Origin: Lachnospiraceae bacterium
GTDB taxonomy: Bacteria; Bacillota_A; Clostridia; Lachnospirales; Lachnospiraceae
Direction: 5' to 3'
Assembly: GCA_017430765.1 (NCBI GenBank)
Contig: JAFRMI010000024.1
Coordinates: forward strand, 1-48,283
DNA: 48,283 nt
The notes beneath the pieces are model-generated. The model saw only the letters and a list, made by a program, of their open reading frames with translations, was not told the origin of the DNA and did no database searches. Position numbers and translations under genes: made by a program. This document shows, piece after piece, positions 1-8,496 of this stretch (the first letter of the stretch is position 1; every line of letters begins with the position of its first letter).

Positions 1-206
1 ACAAAAAGCCTCCGGCAGGATGCACACGGGCACGCAATGAGATAGTCGCTTACGCGACCGTGCCCGGCGCAAAAGTCCGGCTGCGCTCCCCTCATGAATG
101 AGGGGCGGGGGAGTTGAAGTCCGCTTGCGGACTTTATTCTATCATAGGTAACTTCGCTTCCTATGATATAAAAAACACTCCGTGAGGATGCACACGGACT
201 TTATTC
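1..206. repeat. Cluster of hairpins with an interrupted direct repeat
   Basis: No gene is visible here. I see five inverted repeats in about 170 bp: a nested pair (28-34 with 59-65, enclosing 45-49 with 54-58), 88-95 with 98-105, 117-124 with 127-134, and 140-148 with 160-168. A 13-mer (aggatgcacacgg) occurs at 17-29 and again at 185-197. The second copy runs straight into actttattc (198-206), while the first is separated from the same actttattc (131-139) by about 100 bp holding most of the hairpins. This looks like one repeat unit interrupted by a hairpin-rich insert beside an uninterrupted copy. It could be a small non-autonomous element or stacked terminators from an upstream gene. Confidence 0.6.
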
Positions 207-241
207 CTGCACAGTATATTGGCATGATAGATTATTGCAAA

Positions 242-270
242 TTGCAGTTGCCGGATATTTGCCTTATAAT
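242..270 (+). promoter_or_regulatory. Promoter for the RpiB-family gene
   Basis: A perfect TATAAT (265-270) lies 17 bp after TTGCAG (242-247). It sits about 80 bp upstream of the RpiB-family start codon, with a good ribosome binding site (gaaagga) between. Confidence 0.65.
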
Positions 271-352
271 TAAATATGTCGGAATGATTCGAACCCGCAG
301 TGCCGCGGCGCCGGATCTGTGTCGGAAGAGGAAGTAAAGAAAGGAACGGTTT

Positions 353-823
353 ATGAAGAAAGTGATTGTCTGCGCCGAGAGTACCGGCGTACATCTGAAG
401 AATGTCATTGTGAATTTTTTGACACAGGAAGGCTATGATTTTACAGATGCGACATCCCGTGATGACCTTTCTTATATCGAAGCTGGCTCTATTGTCGGTG
501 AGAGCATTTCAAAAGGCGACTACCAGTTCGGAATCGTTATGTGCGGTTCGGGGATGGGAGTCAATCTGGTGGCGAACCGCTACCCGGGCGTCTACTGCGG
601 ATTGTGTGAGTCATTGCATACGGCGAAAATGGCACGCACAATCACGAACTGCAATGTGCTTGCGCTGGGCGGAAACATTGTAGCGTATGACCTTGCGTGC
701 CGCATGGTGAAGGTCTTTTTGGATACTGAATTCGGCGAGACTTTCCCGGAAGTCATTGCGGACGCGCTGCAGAAGATGTATGCGGAGATGGAAGCGGTTG
801 ATCAGAAAACGCACAATGCGTGA
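353..823 (+). CDS. RpiB/LacA/LacB family sugar-phosphate isomerase
   Basis: This 156-aa protein has the usual length of the ribose-5-phosphate isomerase B / galactose-6-phosphate isomerase family, cytosolic aldose-ketose isomerases. Family features visible are the N-terminal strand (MKKVIVCAES), the central glycine loop (MCGSGMGVNLVANR) that forms the anion hole, the following GVYCGLCES segment with a cysteine, and the conserved NVLALGG. Typical RpiB proteins read GTGIGMS in the loop and DHAG near the N-terminus; here these are CGSGMGV and ESTG, so the substrate may not be ribose-5-phosphate. The start is supported by gaaagga a few bases upstream and by an upstream promoter. It stands alone: the next gene begins 236 bp later. 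The class is clear, the substrate is not. Confidence 0.85.
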   Translation: MKKVIVCAESTGVHLKNVIVNFLTQEGYDFTDATSRDDLSYIEAGSIVGESISKGDYQFGIVMCGSGMGVNLVANRYPGVYCGLCESLHTAKMARTITNCNVLALGGNIVAYDLACRMVKVFLDTEFGETFPEVIADALQKMYAEMEAVDQKTHNA

Positions 824-880
824 AGCGGATCTCCTGCCTGTATACTGCACGCATCCTGCCTTCCGGGCTTGACATTCCGA

Positions 881-1040
881 CAGAGCGTACAATCGGCGGG
901 GTGAGAGTGTGTTTACGCAGCAGAGCATATAATCGGCAGGGAGAAAGTTCGACCATGCAGCAGAGCATATAACCGACAGGAAGAAAGTTCGATTATGCAG
1001 CAGAGCGTATCAACGGTGAAAAGAAAATATGACCATCCGA
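881..1040 (+). repeat. Four imperfect 40-bp tandem repeats
   Basis: Units begin at exactly 40-bp intervals: 881, 921, 961 and 1001. Each opens with cagagc(g/a)ta, and the middle two (921-960 and 961-1000) are nearly identical. The outer units are more diverged, and the 40 bp before 881 may be a decayed fifth copy because gacattccga (871-880) resembles gaccatccga (1031-1040). The array ends 20 bp before the phosphatase start and supplies most of its 5' untranslated region. Several units contain a purine-rich stretch (ggcagggagaaag) that resembles a ribosome binding site. Confidence 0.85.
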
Positions 1041-1059
1041 CAGGAGTAGAACATCTGAC

Positions 1060-3228
1060 ATGAGAAAATTTAAAAATCTGGTCATCGGCGGTATTGAGAA
1101 TAAAATATTCAATCTGATTCTGATCACCGTGGTACTTCTTACAGCGGCATATTCAGCCGTTTCCCTGTATCACAGCAGAATGCTTGCGGAGCTTGCGGCG
1201 GAGTCCGGTAAACGGCAGCAGGAATCCATTCAGGAAACCAGTGATATGGTCATGGAGTCCGTGATCAATCAGTCCCTCGGGCGGTCAAACCTGCTCGAGG
1301 CCTATCTGGCGGATGAGATGTTTCACGGACTCCGGACACGCGTTGAGATGCTGGGCGATTATGCAGGCAAACTGCTCGCAGATCCGTCAGGTGCCGGAAG
1401 AGAATCGTTCGCCGCCCCGGATCCCGGGAAGGACGGGAAAGTGACGTCCCAGCTGATTTTGGCGGAGGGAGTGGACGGGGAGGATCCCGGTCTCAGGGAC
1501 CGCATCGGCCTGATCGCGAATATGTCAGATCTGATGGCCTCTCTCTTTGGGGTTTCCGCTGAGACAAACTCCTGTTTTATCGCCCTTCCGGACGGTGTTT
1601 TCCTCGTGACGGATGACCGTTCCGCTTCGAAATATGACGAGACCGGAGAGCAGATTGCCTATGATCCCCGCGAAAGGCCCTGGTACCAGCTGGCGGTAGA
1701 GAGCGGCGGACTTATTTTCACGGATGTAGAGACAGATGCATTTACCGGGGATATCGGGATCGTCTGCGCCATGCCTGTGTATGTCGAAGGAGAACTGAAG
1801 GCGGTCGTCGGATCAGACCTGTTCCTTACGTCCATGCAGGAGGCAGTACTTAATTCGGACGAGAACGGAAGCTTTGTATTTGTACTCAATCAGAACGGGC
1901 ACGTGGTATTCTCTCCGAAAAAGGAGGGCATATTTCAGGTGCATCCTTCAAAGACGGCACTGGATCTGCGGCATTCCGGGAATGATGCCCTTGACGGCTT
2001 CGTAAGGGAGGCCATGGAGAACCGGACGGAAGTGCGTCCGGTCGATCTTGATGACGGTACTTATTATATGGTCGGTGCACCGATGGAGACGGTGGGCTGG
2101 ACCCTCATATCTGCGTGCAGCAAGGAAGCGGCCGGGAAGCCGGCGGCTATGCTCAGAGAAAACTATGAACAGATCCAAAGTGAAACGACGGATGTGTATC
2201 GGAAAAAAACGAAGGAGTCGCAGCTTACGGCGACCGTTCTTCTGCTTATTGTTGCGGCCCTGATGCTGGCCGGCGCTCTGACTCTGGCAAAACGGATTGT
2301 CAAACCCCTCAATACCATCACAAAGCGGATTTCCCGGCTCAGCGGCAGCAATCTGGAATTCAGGATGGAGGACACCTATCGGACGGGTGACGAAATTGAG
2401 GAGCTGGCGGAGTGTTTTGCTTCGCTTTCGCATAAGACGGTTGAATATATGGATACGGTCAGGCGGGTGACGGCAGAGAAGGAGCGGATCGGAACGGAAC
2501 TGGCTCTCGCTACGGACATTCAGGCGGCGATGCTTCCGCATATCTTTCCTGCCTTCCCGGAACGTCCGGACTTTGATATATTCGCGCAGATGGACGCGGC
2601 AAAGGAGGTGGGTGGGGATTTTTACGACTACTTCCTGACGGATGATGACCACCTGTGTATGGTGATTGCTGACGTATCGGGCAAGGGGATTCCCGCCGCC
2701 CTGTTCATGATGGCATCGAAGATCATTCTGCAGAGCTGTGCGATGCTCGGGAGTTCTCCCGGGGAGATCCTCACAAAAACCAATGAAGCGATCTGCTCAA
2801 ATAATGAAGCGGAGATGTTTGTCACAGTGTGGGTCGGCATTCTGGAGCTTTCCACAGGTATTCTTACTGCTGCCAACGCCGGACATGAGTACCCGGTCAT
2901 CAAGAAACCCGGCGGACAGTTTGAGATATTCAGGGAGAAACACGGATTTGTCATCGGGGGCATGGAGGACATGCGCTATTGTGAGTATGAGGTGCATATG
3001 GAGCCCGGCGCAAAGCTGTTCGTGTATACGGACGGCGTAGCGGAGGCCACCAATGCCGAAAAGGAACTCTTCGGTACGGAGCGGATGCTTCAGGCGCTGA
3101 ATGAAGCGCCGGAGAGTTCTCCGGAAGATCTCCTCGCGAATGTCAGAAGGGCGGTCGATGACTTTGTAAAAGAAGAGGAGCAGTTTGATGACCTGACCAT
3201 GCTCTGTATGGAATACCGGGGCGCCTGA
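1060..3228 (+). CDS. Membrane sensor with HAMP and SpoIIE-type PP2C phosphatase domain
   Basis: This 722-aa protein is a transmembrane sensor with a cytoplasmic serine phosphatase. Order: a membrane segment near residues 14-32, a large extracellular Cache-like region (about 35-385, with ERPWYQLA and DVETDAFTGDIG typical of Cache sensors), a second membrane segment (about 389-410), a HAMP linker (about 410-465), a short helical connector, and a SpoIIE/RsbU-type PP2C domain (about 490-720). The metal-binding PP2C motifs are present: KEVGGDFYDYF, IADVSGKGIPAALFM, NAGHEYP and the terminal FDDLTMLCMEY. Such proteins usually dephosphorylate an anti-anti-sigma factor or similar partner in response to an extracellular cue; no partner gene is adjacent. 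The nearest ribosome-binding-like sequence (aggag, 1042-1046) is 13 bases from the ATG, longer than usual. Confidence 0.9.
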   Translation: MRKFKNLVIGGIENKIFNLILITVVLLTAAYSAVSLYHSRMLAELAAESGKRQQESIQETSDMVMESVINQSLGRSNLLEAYLADEMFHGLRTRVEMLGDYAGKLLADPSGAGRESFAAPDPGKDGKVTSQLILAEGVDGEDPGLRDRIGLIANMSDLMASLFGVSAETNSCFIALPDGVFLVTDDRSASKYDETGEQIAYDPRERPWYQLAVESGGLIFTDVETDAFTGDIGIVCAMPVYVEGELKAVVGSDLFLTSMQEAVLNSDENGSFVFVLNQNGHVVFSPKKEGIFQVHPSKTALDLRHSGNDALDGFVREAMENRTEVRPVDLDDGTYYMVGAPMETVGWTLISACSKEAAGKPAAMLRENYEQIQSETTDVYRKKTKESQLTATVLLLIVAALMLAGALTLAKRIVKPLNTITKRISRLSGSNLEFRMEDTYRTGDEIEELAECFASLSHKTVEYMDTVRRVTAEKERIGTELALATDIQAAMLPHIFPAFPERPDFDIFAQMDAAKEVGGDFYDYFLTDDDHLCMVIADVSGKGIPAALFMMASKIILQSCAMLGSSPGEILTKTNEAICSNNEAEMFVTVWVGILELSTGILTAANAGHEYPVIKKPGGQFEIFREKHGFVIGGMEDMRYCEYEVHMEPGAKLFVYTDGVAEATNAEKELFGTERMLQALNEAPESSPEDLLANVRRAVDDFVKEEEQFDDLTMLCMEYRGA

Positions 3229-3326
3229 GGGACGCAGGGCCGGCTGGCAGCGGATCCGGACAGGGCGCCGTAAGGTGCTCTGCGGAGAGCAGAAGTGTTC
3301 AGAAATGACCAGAAAAGGTCTTTTAC

Positions 3327-3355
3327 TTGTCAGGCTCTCCGCCGTATGGTAGACT
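3327..3355 (+). promoter_or_regulatory. Possible guaB promoter
   Basis: TTGTCA (3327-3332) and TAGACT (3350-3355) are separated by 17 bp. Transcription from here would give guaB a leader of about 165 nt. Confidence 0.4.
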
Positions 3356-3370
3356 TGCATTCTACATTAT

Positions 3371-3480
3371 ATCGTGAACGCCGCTTTATATGCGGCGATC
3401 ACGATTTGATGCGCACGTCCGCACAAAGGGATATGTTTTACACCATGACGGCCGTGCGGCAGCAAGGCGGTTACTGCCGC
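3371..3480 (+). promoter_or_regulatory. Structured guaB leader with two strong hairpins
   Basis: The 299-bp gap before guaB contains no gene. It has a long hairpin (atcgtga 3371-3377 with tcacgat 3399-3405, continuing after one A-A mismatch as cgccgc 3379-3384 with gcggcg 3392-3397) and a second (gcggcag 3456-3462 with ctgccgc 3474-3480). Neither is followed by a clear T-run. I did not recognise a purine, PRPP or ppGpp riboswitch. This could be an attenuator or an RNA-stability element for guaB. Confidence 0.5.
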
Positions 3481-3527
3481 TTATGATCATTATAAAGTGA
3501 CAGATGTTGTAAAGACGGAGGGCTTAC

Positions 3528-5042
3528 ATGGCGACCTACATCAATGAACCATCCCATACTTTTAATGAATATCTTCTCATTCCCGGCTATTCATCCAAAG
3601 AATGCATGCCGGCCAATGTATCTCTGAAAACACCTCTTACCAAGTTCCGGAAAAGAGACGGGGAAAAACCTGCGATCGAGATGTCGATCCCCATGGTCTC
3701 TGCGATTATGCAGTCCGTCTCCGGCGACAGGCTTGCCGTCGCCCTGGCGAGGGCAGGAGGTGTGTCTTTTATTTACGGGTCCCAGTCCATCGAAAGCGAG
3801 GCGGCGATGGTCTCCCGTGTGAAAGAATATAAGTCCGGTTTTGTGCCGAGCGATTCCAACATCAGCCCGGAATCCACGCTGGCGGACATCCTGAAGCTGA
3901 AGGAAAAAACCGGGCACTCCACGATGGCAGTGACGGACGACGGCACGGTTAACGGCCGCCTCGTCGGAATTGTGACGAGCCGTGACTACCGGATCAGCCG
4001 CATGGACCTGTCTGTCAAAGTAAAGGAGTTTATGACCCCCCTCTCGCAGCTGATTTACGCGAGGGACGGGATCACACTCAGCGAGGCGAACGATATTATC
4101 TGGGATAAGAAGCTCAATGCGCTTCCGATCATCAGTGACGACGGACGGCTCGTCTCCTTCGTCTTCCGCAAGGACTACGAGGAGCATAAAGCCAATCCGC
4201 TTGAGATGCTGGATCAGAAGAAGCGTTACATCGTCGGCGCCGGCATCAATACGCGCGATTATGAAGAGCGCGTCCCCGCCCTCATTGACGCGGGTGCGGA
4301 TGTCCTGTGCATCGATTCTTCCGAGGGCTTCTCTGAGTGGCAGAAGATGACGCTCGAGTGGATCCGCGGGAAGTACGGTGACGCGGTAAAAGTCGGCGCG
4401 GGCAATGTTGTCGACCGGGAAGGCTTCCTCTTCCTCGCCGAGAGCGGTGCGGATTTTGTGAAAGTCGGCATCGGCGGGGGCTCAATCTGCATTACGCGCG
4501 AGACGAAGGGCATCGGCCGCGGCCAGGCGACGGCTGTCATCGAGGTCTGCAAAGCACGCGATGAGTATTATGAGAAGACAGGCATCTATGTTCCGGTTTG
4601 CTCCGACGGTGGTATTGTCTACGATCACCACATTACACTCGCGCTCGCAATGGGTGCGGACTTCGTGATGCTCGGCCGCTATTTCGCCCGCTTTGACGAG
4701 AGCCCGACAGAGAAGCTCCTTGTCGGCGGAAGTTTCGTGAAGGAATATTGGGGAGAAGGTTCCAACCGCGCCAGAAACTGGCAGAGATATGATCTGGGCG
4801 GGGACAAGAAGCTGACATTTGAGGAAGGAGTCGACTCCTACGTCCCGTACGCCGGTTCTTTAAGCGAGAATGTGGAGAAGACGACCAGCAAGATCAAATC
4901 CACGATGTGCAACTGCGGCGCGCTCTCCCTTCCGGAACTTCAGGAGAAGGCGAAGATTACGCTCGTCTCCGCGACCAGTATTGTTGAGGGCGGCGCTCAC
5001 GACGTCATCCGCAGGGAGAAGACATCGACGGATCATCGATGA
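3528..5042 (+). CDS. guaB: Inosine-5'-monophosphate dehydrogenase
   Basis: GuaB oxidises IMP to XMP with NAD+, the committed step to guanine nucleotides. This 504-aa protein has the (beta/alpha)8 barrel split by a CBS-domain pair (roughly residues 105-230, with MAVTDDG and [19 protein letters not shown]). The active-site loop [13 protein letters not shown] places the catalytic cysteine at residue 321, and the mobile flap has an Arg-Tyr pair at 420-421 within NWQRYDLGG. The loop differs from the usual GPGSICTTR and is followed by GRGQ rather than VPQ, so this is a divergent, slightly long IMPDH type. The start is set by acggaggg (3515-3522). The downstream methyltransferase begins 31 bp after the stop and may be co-transcribed. 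Confidence 0.93.
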   Translation: MATYINEPSHTFNEYLLIPGYSSKECMPANVSLKTPLTKFRKRDGEKPAIEMSIPMVSAIMQSVSGDRLAVALARAGGVSFIYGSQSIESEAAMVSRVKEYKSGFVPSDSNISPESTLADILKLKEKTGHSTMAVTDDGTVNGRLVGIVTSRDYRISRMDLSVKVKEFMTPLSQLIYARDGITLSEANDIIWDKKLNALPIISDDGRLVSFVFRKDYEEHKANPLEMLDQKKRYIVGAGINTRDYEERVPALIDAGADVLCIDSSEGFSEWQKMTLEWIRGKYGDAVKVGAGNVVDREGFLFLAESGADFVKVGIGGGSICITRETKGIGRGQATAVIEVCKARDEYYEKTGIYVPVCSDGGIVYDHHITLALAMGADFVMLGRYFARFDESPTEKLLVGGSFVKEYWGEGSNRARNWQRYDLGGDKKLTFEEGVDSYVPYAGSLSENVEKTTSKIKSTMCNCGALSLPELQEKAKITLVSATSIVEGGAHDVIRREKTSTDHR

Positions 5043-5073
5043 TCTGTTTTTAAAACCAACAGTGATCGGAAAC

Positions 5074-5757
5074 ATGGGAAAACAATCCGGCAGGCATCCG
5101 GAAAATCCGGAAAAAGAAGCAAAACTGATGGAGATGGACGGGCGTCTTGTTCTTACGGACGGGACGCTCCGTCTTTTTGCTGACTTTTCCGACATGCTTC
5201 CGCGTCTCAGGGAGGAGAATCTGCGGAGAGAACTGCTGATCAGGGCGGCAAAGCGGCCTGCCTCTAAAATGCTTACAGCCGTCGATGCGACGGCCGGACT
5301 GGGAGAGGATTCTCTTCTTCTGGCAGCGGCCGGCTTTCAGGTTGTCCTGTATGAAAATGATCCGGTGATCGCCGATCTTCTCGAGGACGGCATGCGCCGC
5401 GGCCTTGCGGATCCTTCACTGTCCGGGTATATCCGCCGTATGGTTCTCCGCAGGGAAGACAGCATCCGCGCGATGCGGAGCCTCCCGTCATCACCGGATC
5501 TGATCTACCTCGACCCGATGTTTCCGGAGCGGACGAAGAGCGCGAAAGTGAAGAAGAAATTCCAGCTGCTTCAGCTGCTGGAAAAGCCCTGCTCGAACGG
5601 GGAGGAGCTGCTCATGGCGGCGTATGAGGCCTCTCCTGCGCGGATCGTCGTCAAAAGACCCGCGAAAGGGGAGTATCTGGCAGGAAGAAAACCGGATTAT
5701 TCGCTCCGGGGGAAGGCTGTCCGATATGACGTATTTGTGCCGGGAAACAATCACTGA
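5074..5757 (+). CDS. rsmJ: RsmJ-like class I SAM-dependent methyltransferase
   Basis: This 227-aa protein resembles RsmJ, which makes m2G at position 1516 of 16S rRNA using S-adenosylmethionine. Visible signatures are the SAM-binding motif VDATAGLGEDSLLLAAAG, the acidic motif VVLYENDPVIADLLEDG, the catalytic-type YLDPMFP, KSAKVKKKFQLLQ after it, and VVKRPAKGEYLA near the C-terminus, all in RsmJ order. The reading frame is open much further upstream, inside guaB, but a start at 5074 avoids overlap and precedes the first conserved residues. Its ribosome binding site is weak (gatcgga), and a start at 5128 or 5134 is also possible. The family call is good; the exact modified base is inferred. Confidence 0.75.
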   Translation: MGKQSGRHPENPEKEAKLMEMDGRLVLTDGTLRLFADFSDMLPRLREENLRRELLIRAAKRPASKMLTAVDATAGLGEDSLLLAAAGFQVVLYENDPVIADLLEDGMRRGLADPSLSGYIRRMVLRREDSIRAMRSLPSSPDLIYLDPMFPERTKSAKVKKKFQLLQLLEKPCSNGEELLMAAYEASPARIVVKRPAKGEYLAGRKPDYSLRGKAVRYDVFVPGNNH

Positions 5758-5879
5758 CCCGCACTTTTTATGGTTCGTTTCACCGAATTTTCACAGCTGT
5801 AATCGTTTCGAAATATCCCAAACATCTTTTCATCACATATTTCCTGTATAAAAAAATTGTATGCAATGAATTCAGCAGG

Positions 5880-5903
5880 GCAGCTTTCTTCAAAGAGGGC
5901 TGC
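5880..5903 (+). other. Hairpin in the leader of the penicillin-binding protein gene
   Basis: An 11-bp stem including two G-U pairs (gcagctttctt with aagagggctgc) and a 2-nt loop lies about 85 bp before the PBP start. A short T-rich run follows. It may be a weak terminator or a leader structure. The rest of 5758-5986 shows nothing else I can support. Confidence 0.35.
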
Positions 5904-5986
5904 GGTTTGTTCTGCGGATAAAGGGAGAGTGGCTGCATTTTTTTAGAGGAAGGTGCGGGCGGATCGGTTAAACGGAGGGTGACAGC

Positions 5987-8392
5987 ATGAAGAGAGCCGG
6001 AAGAGTACGTCGGATCCCCATTTGGGTCATCATTACACTGATACTGGTGGTTATACTTGCCGGAATTTCGGGACTGATTGTCGGCATTGCTGTCAGGGCC
6101 CCGAAGATCGGTGTGCTGGATGCTGTGCCGAAAGGATACCGGTCGAGTATTCTGGACGATGAAGGCAATGTTGTCCTGACGCTGTCCGGTGAGTCGTCGA
6201 ACCGGGTGTATGTGAAGCTGACGGAGATCCCCGAAGACCTCCAGCACGCATTTGTCGCGATTGAGGATGAGCGGTTTTACACACATCATGGCGTTGACCC
6301 CAGAGGGATTGCGAGGGCTGTGTTCAAGGGGATCCGCAGCGGCGGGATTACAGAGGGAGCCAGCACGATCACGCAGCAGCTGCTGAAGAACAACGTGTTT
6401 ACGGAATGGACGAAAGAGCAGTCCTTCGCCGCGAAGGTGGAACGAAAGCTGGAAGAACAGTATCTGGCGATCGTACTGGAGCAGAGAGCTTCGAAGGACT
6501 GGATCCTTGAGAACTATCTCAATACCATTAACCTTGGAGGCGGAAACTGGGGCGTTGAGACAGCGGCGAGGTACTATTTTGATAAGGATGTTTCGGATCT
6601 GACGCTTTCGGAGAGCGCGGTGCTCGCGGGCATTACCAAGAACCCGACGACCTATAATCCCCTGAAGAATCCCGAAGAAAATAAGGAGAGGCGGATACTG
6701 GTTCTTAAAAAGATGCTCTCTCTTGGTTATATTACGGAACAGGAGATGGAAGAGGCGCTTACGGATCCGGTTTATGAGCGGATCGGGGAGGTGAGCCGGA
6801 CGGTCCGGACGCAGGAGATCATGACATATTTTGAGGACTCTCTGGTATATGACCTGATCCAGGATCTTATGGAGGCAAACAGATGTACTGAGGATGAAGC
6901 CTGGAATCTTCTCTACCGGGGAGGCCTGACGGTTTATTCCACGGAGAACAGCCGCCTGCAGGAGATCTGCGAGGGCGCGGCGGGGGATGATTCGCTCTAC
7001 CCGGACGGCTCTGAGATCTCCATGGTGATGATTGACAACCGGAACGGTCAGGTAAAAGCGATGATCGGCGGAAGAGGAAAGAAGGAGGCATCTCTTCTTT
7101 TTAACAGGGCGATCGCCAGCAAGAGGCAGCCGGGATCGACGATTAAAGTGATCGGAGAGTACGCCGCCGCACTTGAAAAGTCGCAGATTACGCTCGGTAC
7201 GATTGTCGACGACGCGCCGTATACCTATTCGGACGGGACGTCCGTCGTCAATTCCAACGGGGTTTACGCGGGGAAGACAACGGTCCGGAGCGCGATTGTG
7301 CATTCCAACAATATAGTGGCGCTGAAAGTGTTTCAGAACGCCGGGATGGATACTGTGTGGACGCAGCTGCAGAGATTCGGGATCTCTACTTTGACGGATG
7401 CGGACAAGGTAGAGGCCCTGGCCCTCGGAGGGACGAGCGGGGGCGTAACGAATCTGGAACTGACGGCCGCATACAGCGCGATTGCCCGCGGCGGCGAGTA
7501 TCTGGAACCCGTCTATTACACGAAGGTTCTCGACAGAGAGGGCAATGTGCTCTTGGAAAACCGGCAGAGGAGTGTACAGGCCGTGCGGGAGTCGACGGCG
7601 GAACTTCTGACGGATGCGCTGCAGGACGTCATGACGCAGGGAACCGGGACGACCGCGGACTTTGAGGGCATGCCGATGGCCGGGAAGAGCGGCACCTCGA
7701 CAGGGATCCGTGACGCATGGTTCGAGGGATATACGCCTTATTATACATTCGGTATATGGGGCGGATATGATGACAATCAGGAACAGGAGAGCAGCAAATA
7801 TGTGCAGAACGTCTGGAAGACGGTCATGACGAAAGCCCATGAGGGGCTTGCGGAGACGGCGCTCAATAATGCTGAGGATAAGCATATGTGCTATATCTGC
7901 ACGAAATGCGGAAAGCTCGCCGTGGAAGGCCTCTGTGACGTGTCCGAGCAGGGGGATATGACCGCGAAGGAGTATTTTATCCCGGGGACGGAACCTACGG
8001 AAAAATGCACCTGTCATGTGGCAGTCCGGATCTGCAGCGAATCCGGGGAGAAGGCGAGCACGCACTGCACGTCGACCTACACAAAAGTGTTTCTGAAGGA
8101 AGCGACCGCCGATACGGAGGACGCGGCTTATGTGATTCCGGAATCTCTCGCGGGAGACGCGACCTGTCAGACACACCGGCATTTCTGGTCCGGGTGGTTC
8201 CACTCCGGGGAGAAGAAGGAGGATCCGGCCGAAGAGACGGAGGAGCCGGTTCCCATTGAGGAACCGGAGGAGGATCCCGAAGAGGAAGTCCCGTACGGGG
8301 AACCGGAAGAGGACCTGGAGGAAGAACCTGACGAACCGGAGGAAAAGGAAGAAGACGAAGGCGGCGGGTTCTGGGGATGGCTGTTCGGATGA
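5987..8392 (+). CDS. Class A penicillin-binding protein (transglycosylase/transpeptidase)
   Basis: An 801-aa bifunctional peptidoglycan synthase. It has an N-terminal membrane anchor (about residues 10-32), a GT51 transglycosylase domain (about 75-240) with the catalytic glutamate in AIEDERFYTHHG (Glu93) plus GASTITQQLLKN, and a transpeptidase domain (about 330-620) with the acyl-serine motif STIK (Ser384), SNN in VHSNNIVAL, and KSGT in MAGKSGTSTG. After the catalytic domain comes a cysteine-rich stretch (CYICTKCGK, CTCHVAVRIC) and then a highly acidic Pro/Glu tail ending in GGGFWGWLFG. The enzyme acts on lipid II outside the membrane. The tail is likely low-complexity spacer or a partner-binding region. 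The start follows acggagggtgacagc. Confidence 0.93.
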   Translation: MKRAGRVRRIPIWVIITLILVVILAGISGLIVGIAVRAPKIGVLDAVPKGYRSSILDDEGNVVLTLSGESSNRVYVKLTEIPEDLQHAFVAIEDERFYTHHGVDPRGIARAVFKGIRSGGITEGASTITQQLLKNNVFTEWTKEQSFAAKVERKLEEQYLAIVLEQRASKDWILENYLNTINLGGGNWGVETAARYYFDKDVSDLTLSESAVLAGITKNPTTYNPLKNPEENKERRILVLKKMLSLGYITEQEMEEALTDPVYERIGEVSRTVRTQEIMTYFEDSLVYDLIQDLMEANRCTEDEAWNLLYRGGLTVYSTENSRLQEICEGAAGDDSLYPDGSEISMVMIDNRNGQVKAMIGGRGKKEASLLFNRAIASKRQPGSTIKVIGEYAAALEKSQITLGTIVDDAPYTYSDGTSVVNSNGVYAGKTTVRSAIVHSNNIVALKVFQNAGMDTVWTQLQRFGISTLTDADKVEALALGGTSGGVTNLELTAAYSAIARGGEYLEPVYYTKVLDREGNVLLENRQRSVQAVRESTAELLTDALQDVMTQGTGTTADFEGMPMAGKSGTSTGIRDAWFEGYTPYYTFGIWGGYDDNQEQESSKYVQNVWKTVMTKAHEGLAETALNNAEDKHMCYICTKCGKLAVEGLCDVSEQGDMTAKEYFIPGTEPTEKCTCHVAVRICSESGEKASTHCTSTYTKVFLKEATADTEDAAYVIPESLAGDATCQTHRHFWSGWFHSGEKKEDPAEETEEPVPIEEPEEDPEEEVPYGEPEEDLEEEPDEPEEKEEDEGGGFWGWLFG

Positions 8393-8420
8393 TGATTGAT
8401 GAGTAGGTCATTGTTGTTAA

Positions 8421-8451
8421 TGGGGACGGGTGTCAATGACACCCGTCCCCA
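8421..8451. repeat. Perfect 15-bp-arm palindrome, REP-like
   Basis: Arms 8421-8435 (tggggacgggtgtca) and 8437-8451 are perfectly complementary with a single central base. It lies between the convergent PBP and regulator genes. The sequence resembles scattered REP-type intergenic palindromes found in many bacteria. No transposase is nearby and I saw no other copy in this window. Confidence 0.8.
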
Positions 8452-8454
8452 TTG

Positions 8455-8483
8455 ACACCCCCCTGCCGCCGGCAGGGGGGTGT
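8455..8483. terminator. GC-rich hairpin between convergent genes
   Basis: A perfect 13-bp stem (8455-8467 with 8471-8483) and a 3-nt loop. It is placed to end transcription of both the PBP gene (+) and the metalloregulator gene (-). No T-run follows on either strand, so termination is inferred from position and stability. Confidence 0.55.
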
Positions 8484-8496
8484 ATCGATCGGATCG

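Noticed and set aside
881..1040. The 40-bp repeats as a CRISPR array
   Set aside because: The units are directly contiguous with no spacers and are imperfect. No cas gene is present.
5780..8203. An 807-codon open frame on the - strand opposite the penicillin-binding protein gene
   Set aside because: It mirrors the PBP reading frame, its translation is low-complexity and Arg/His-rich with no motif, and the PBP is unmistakable. It is a codon-usage shadow.
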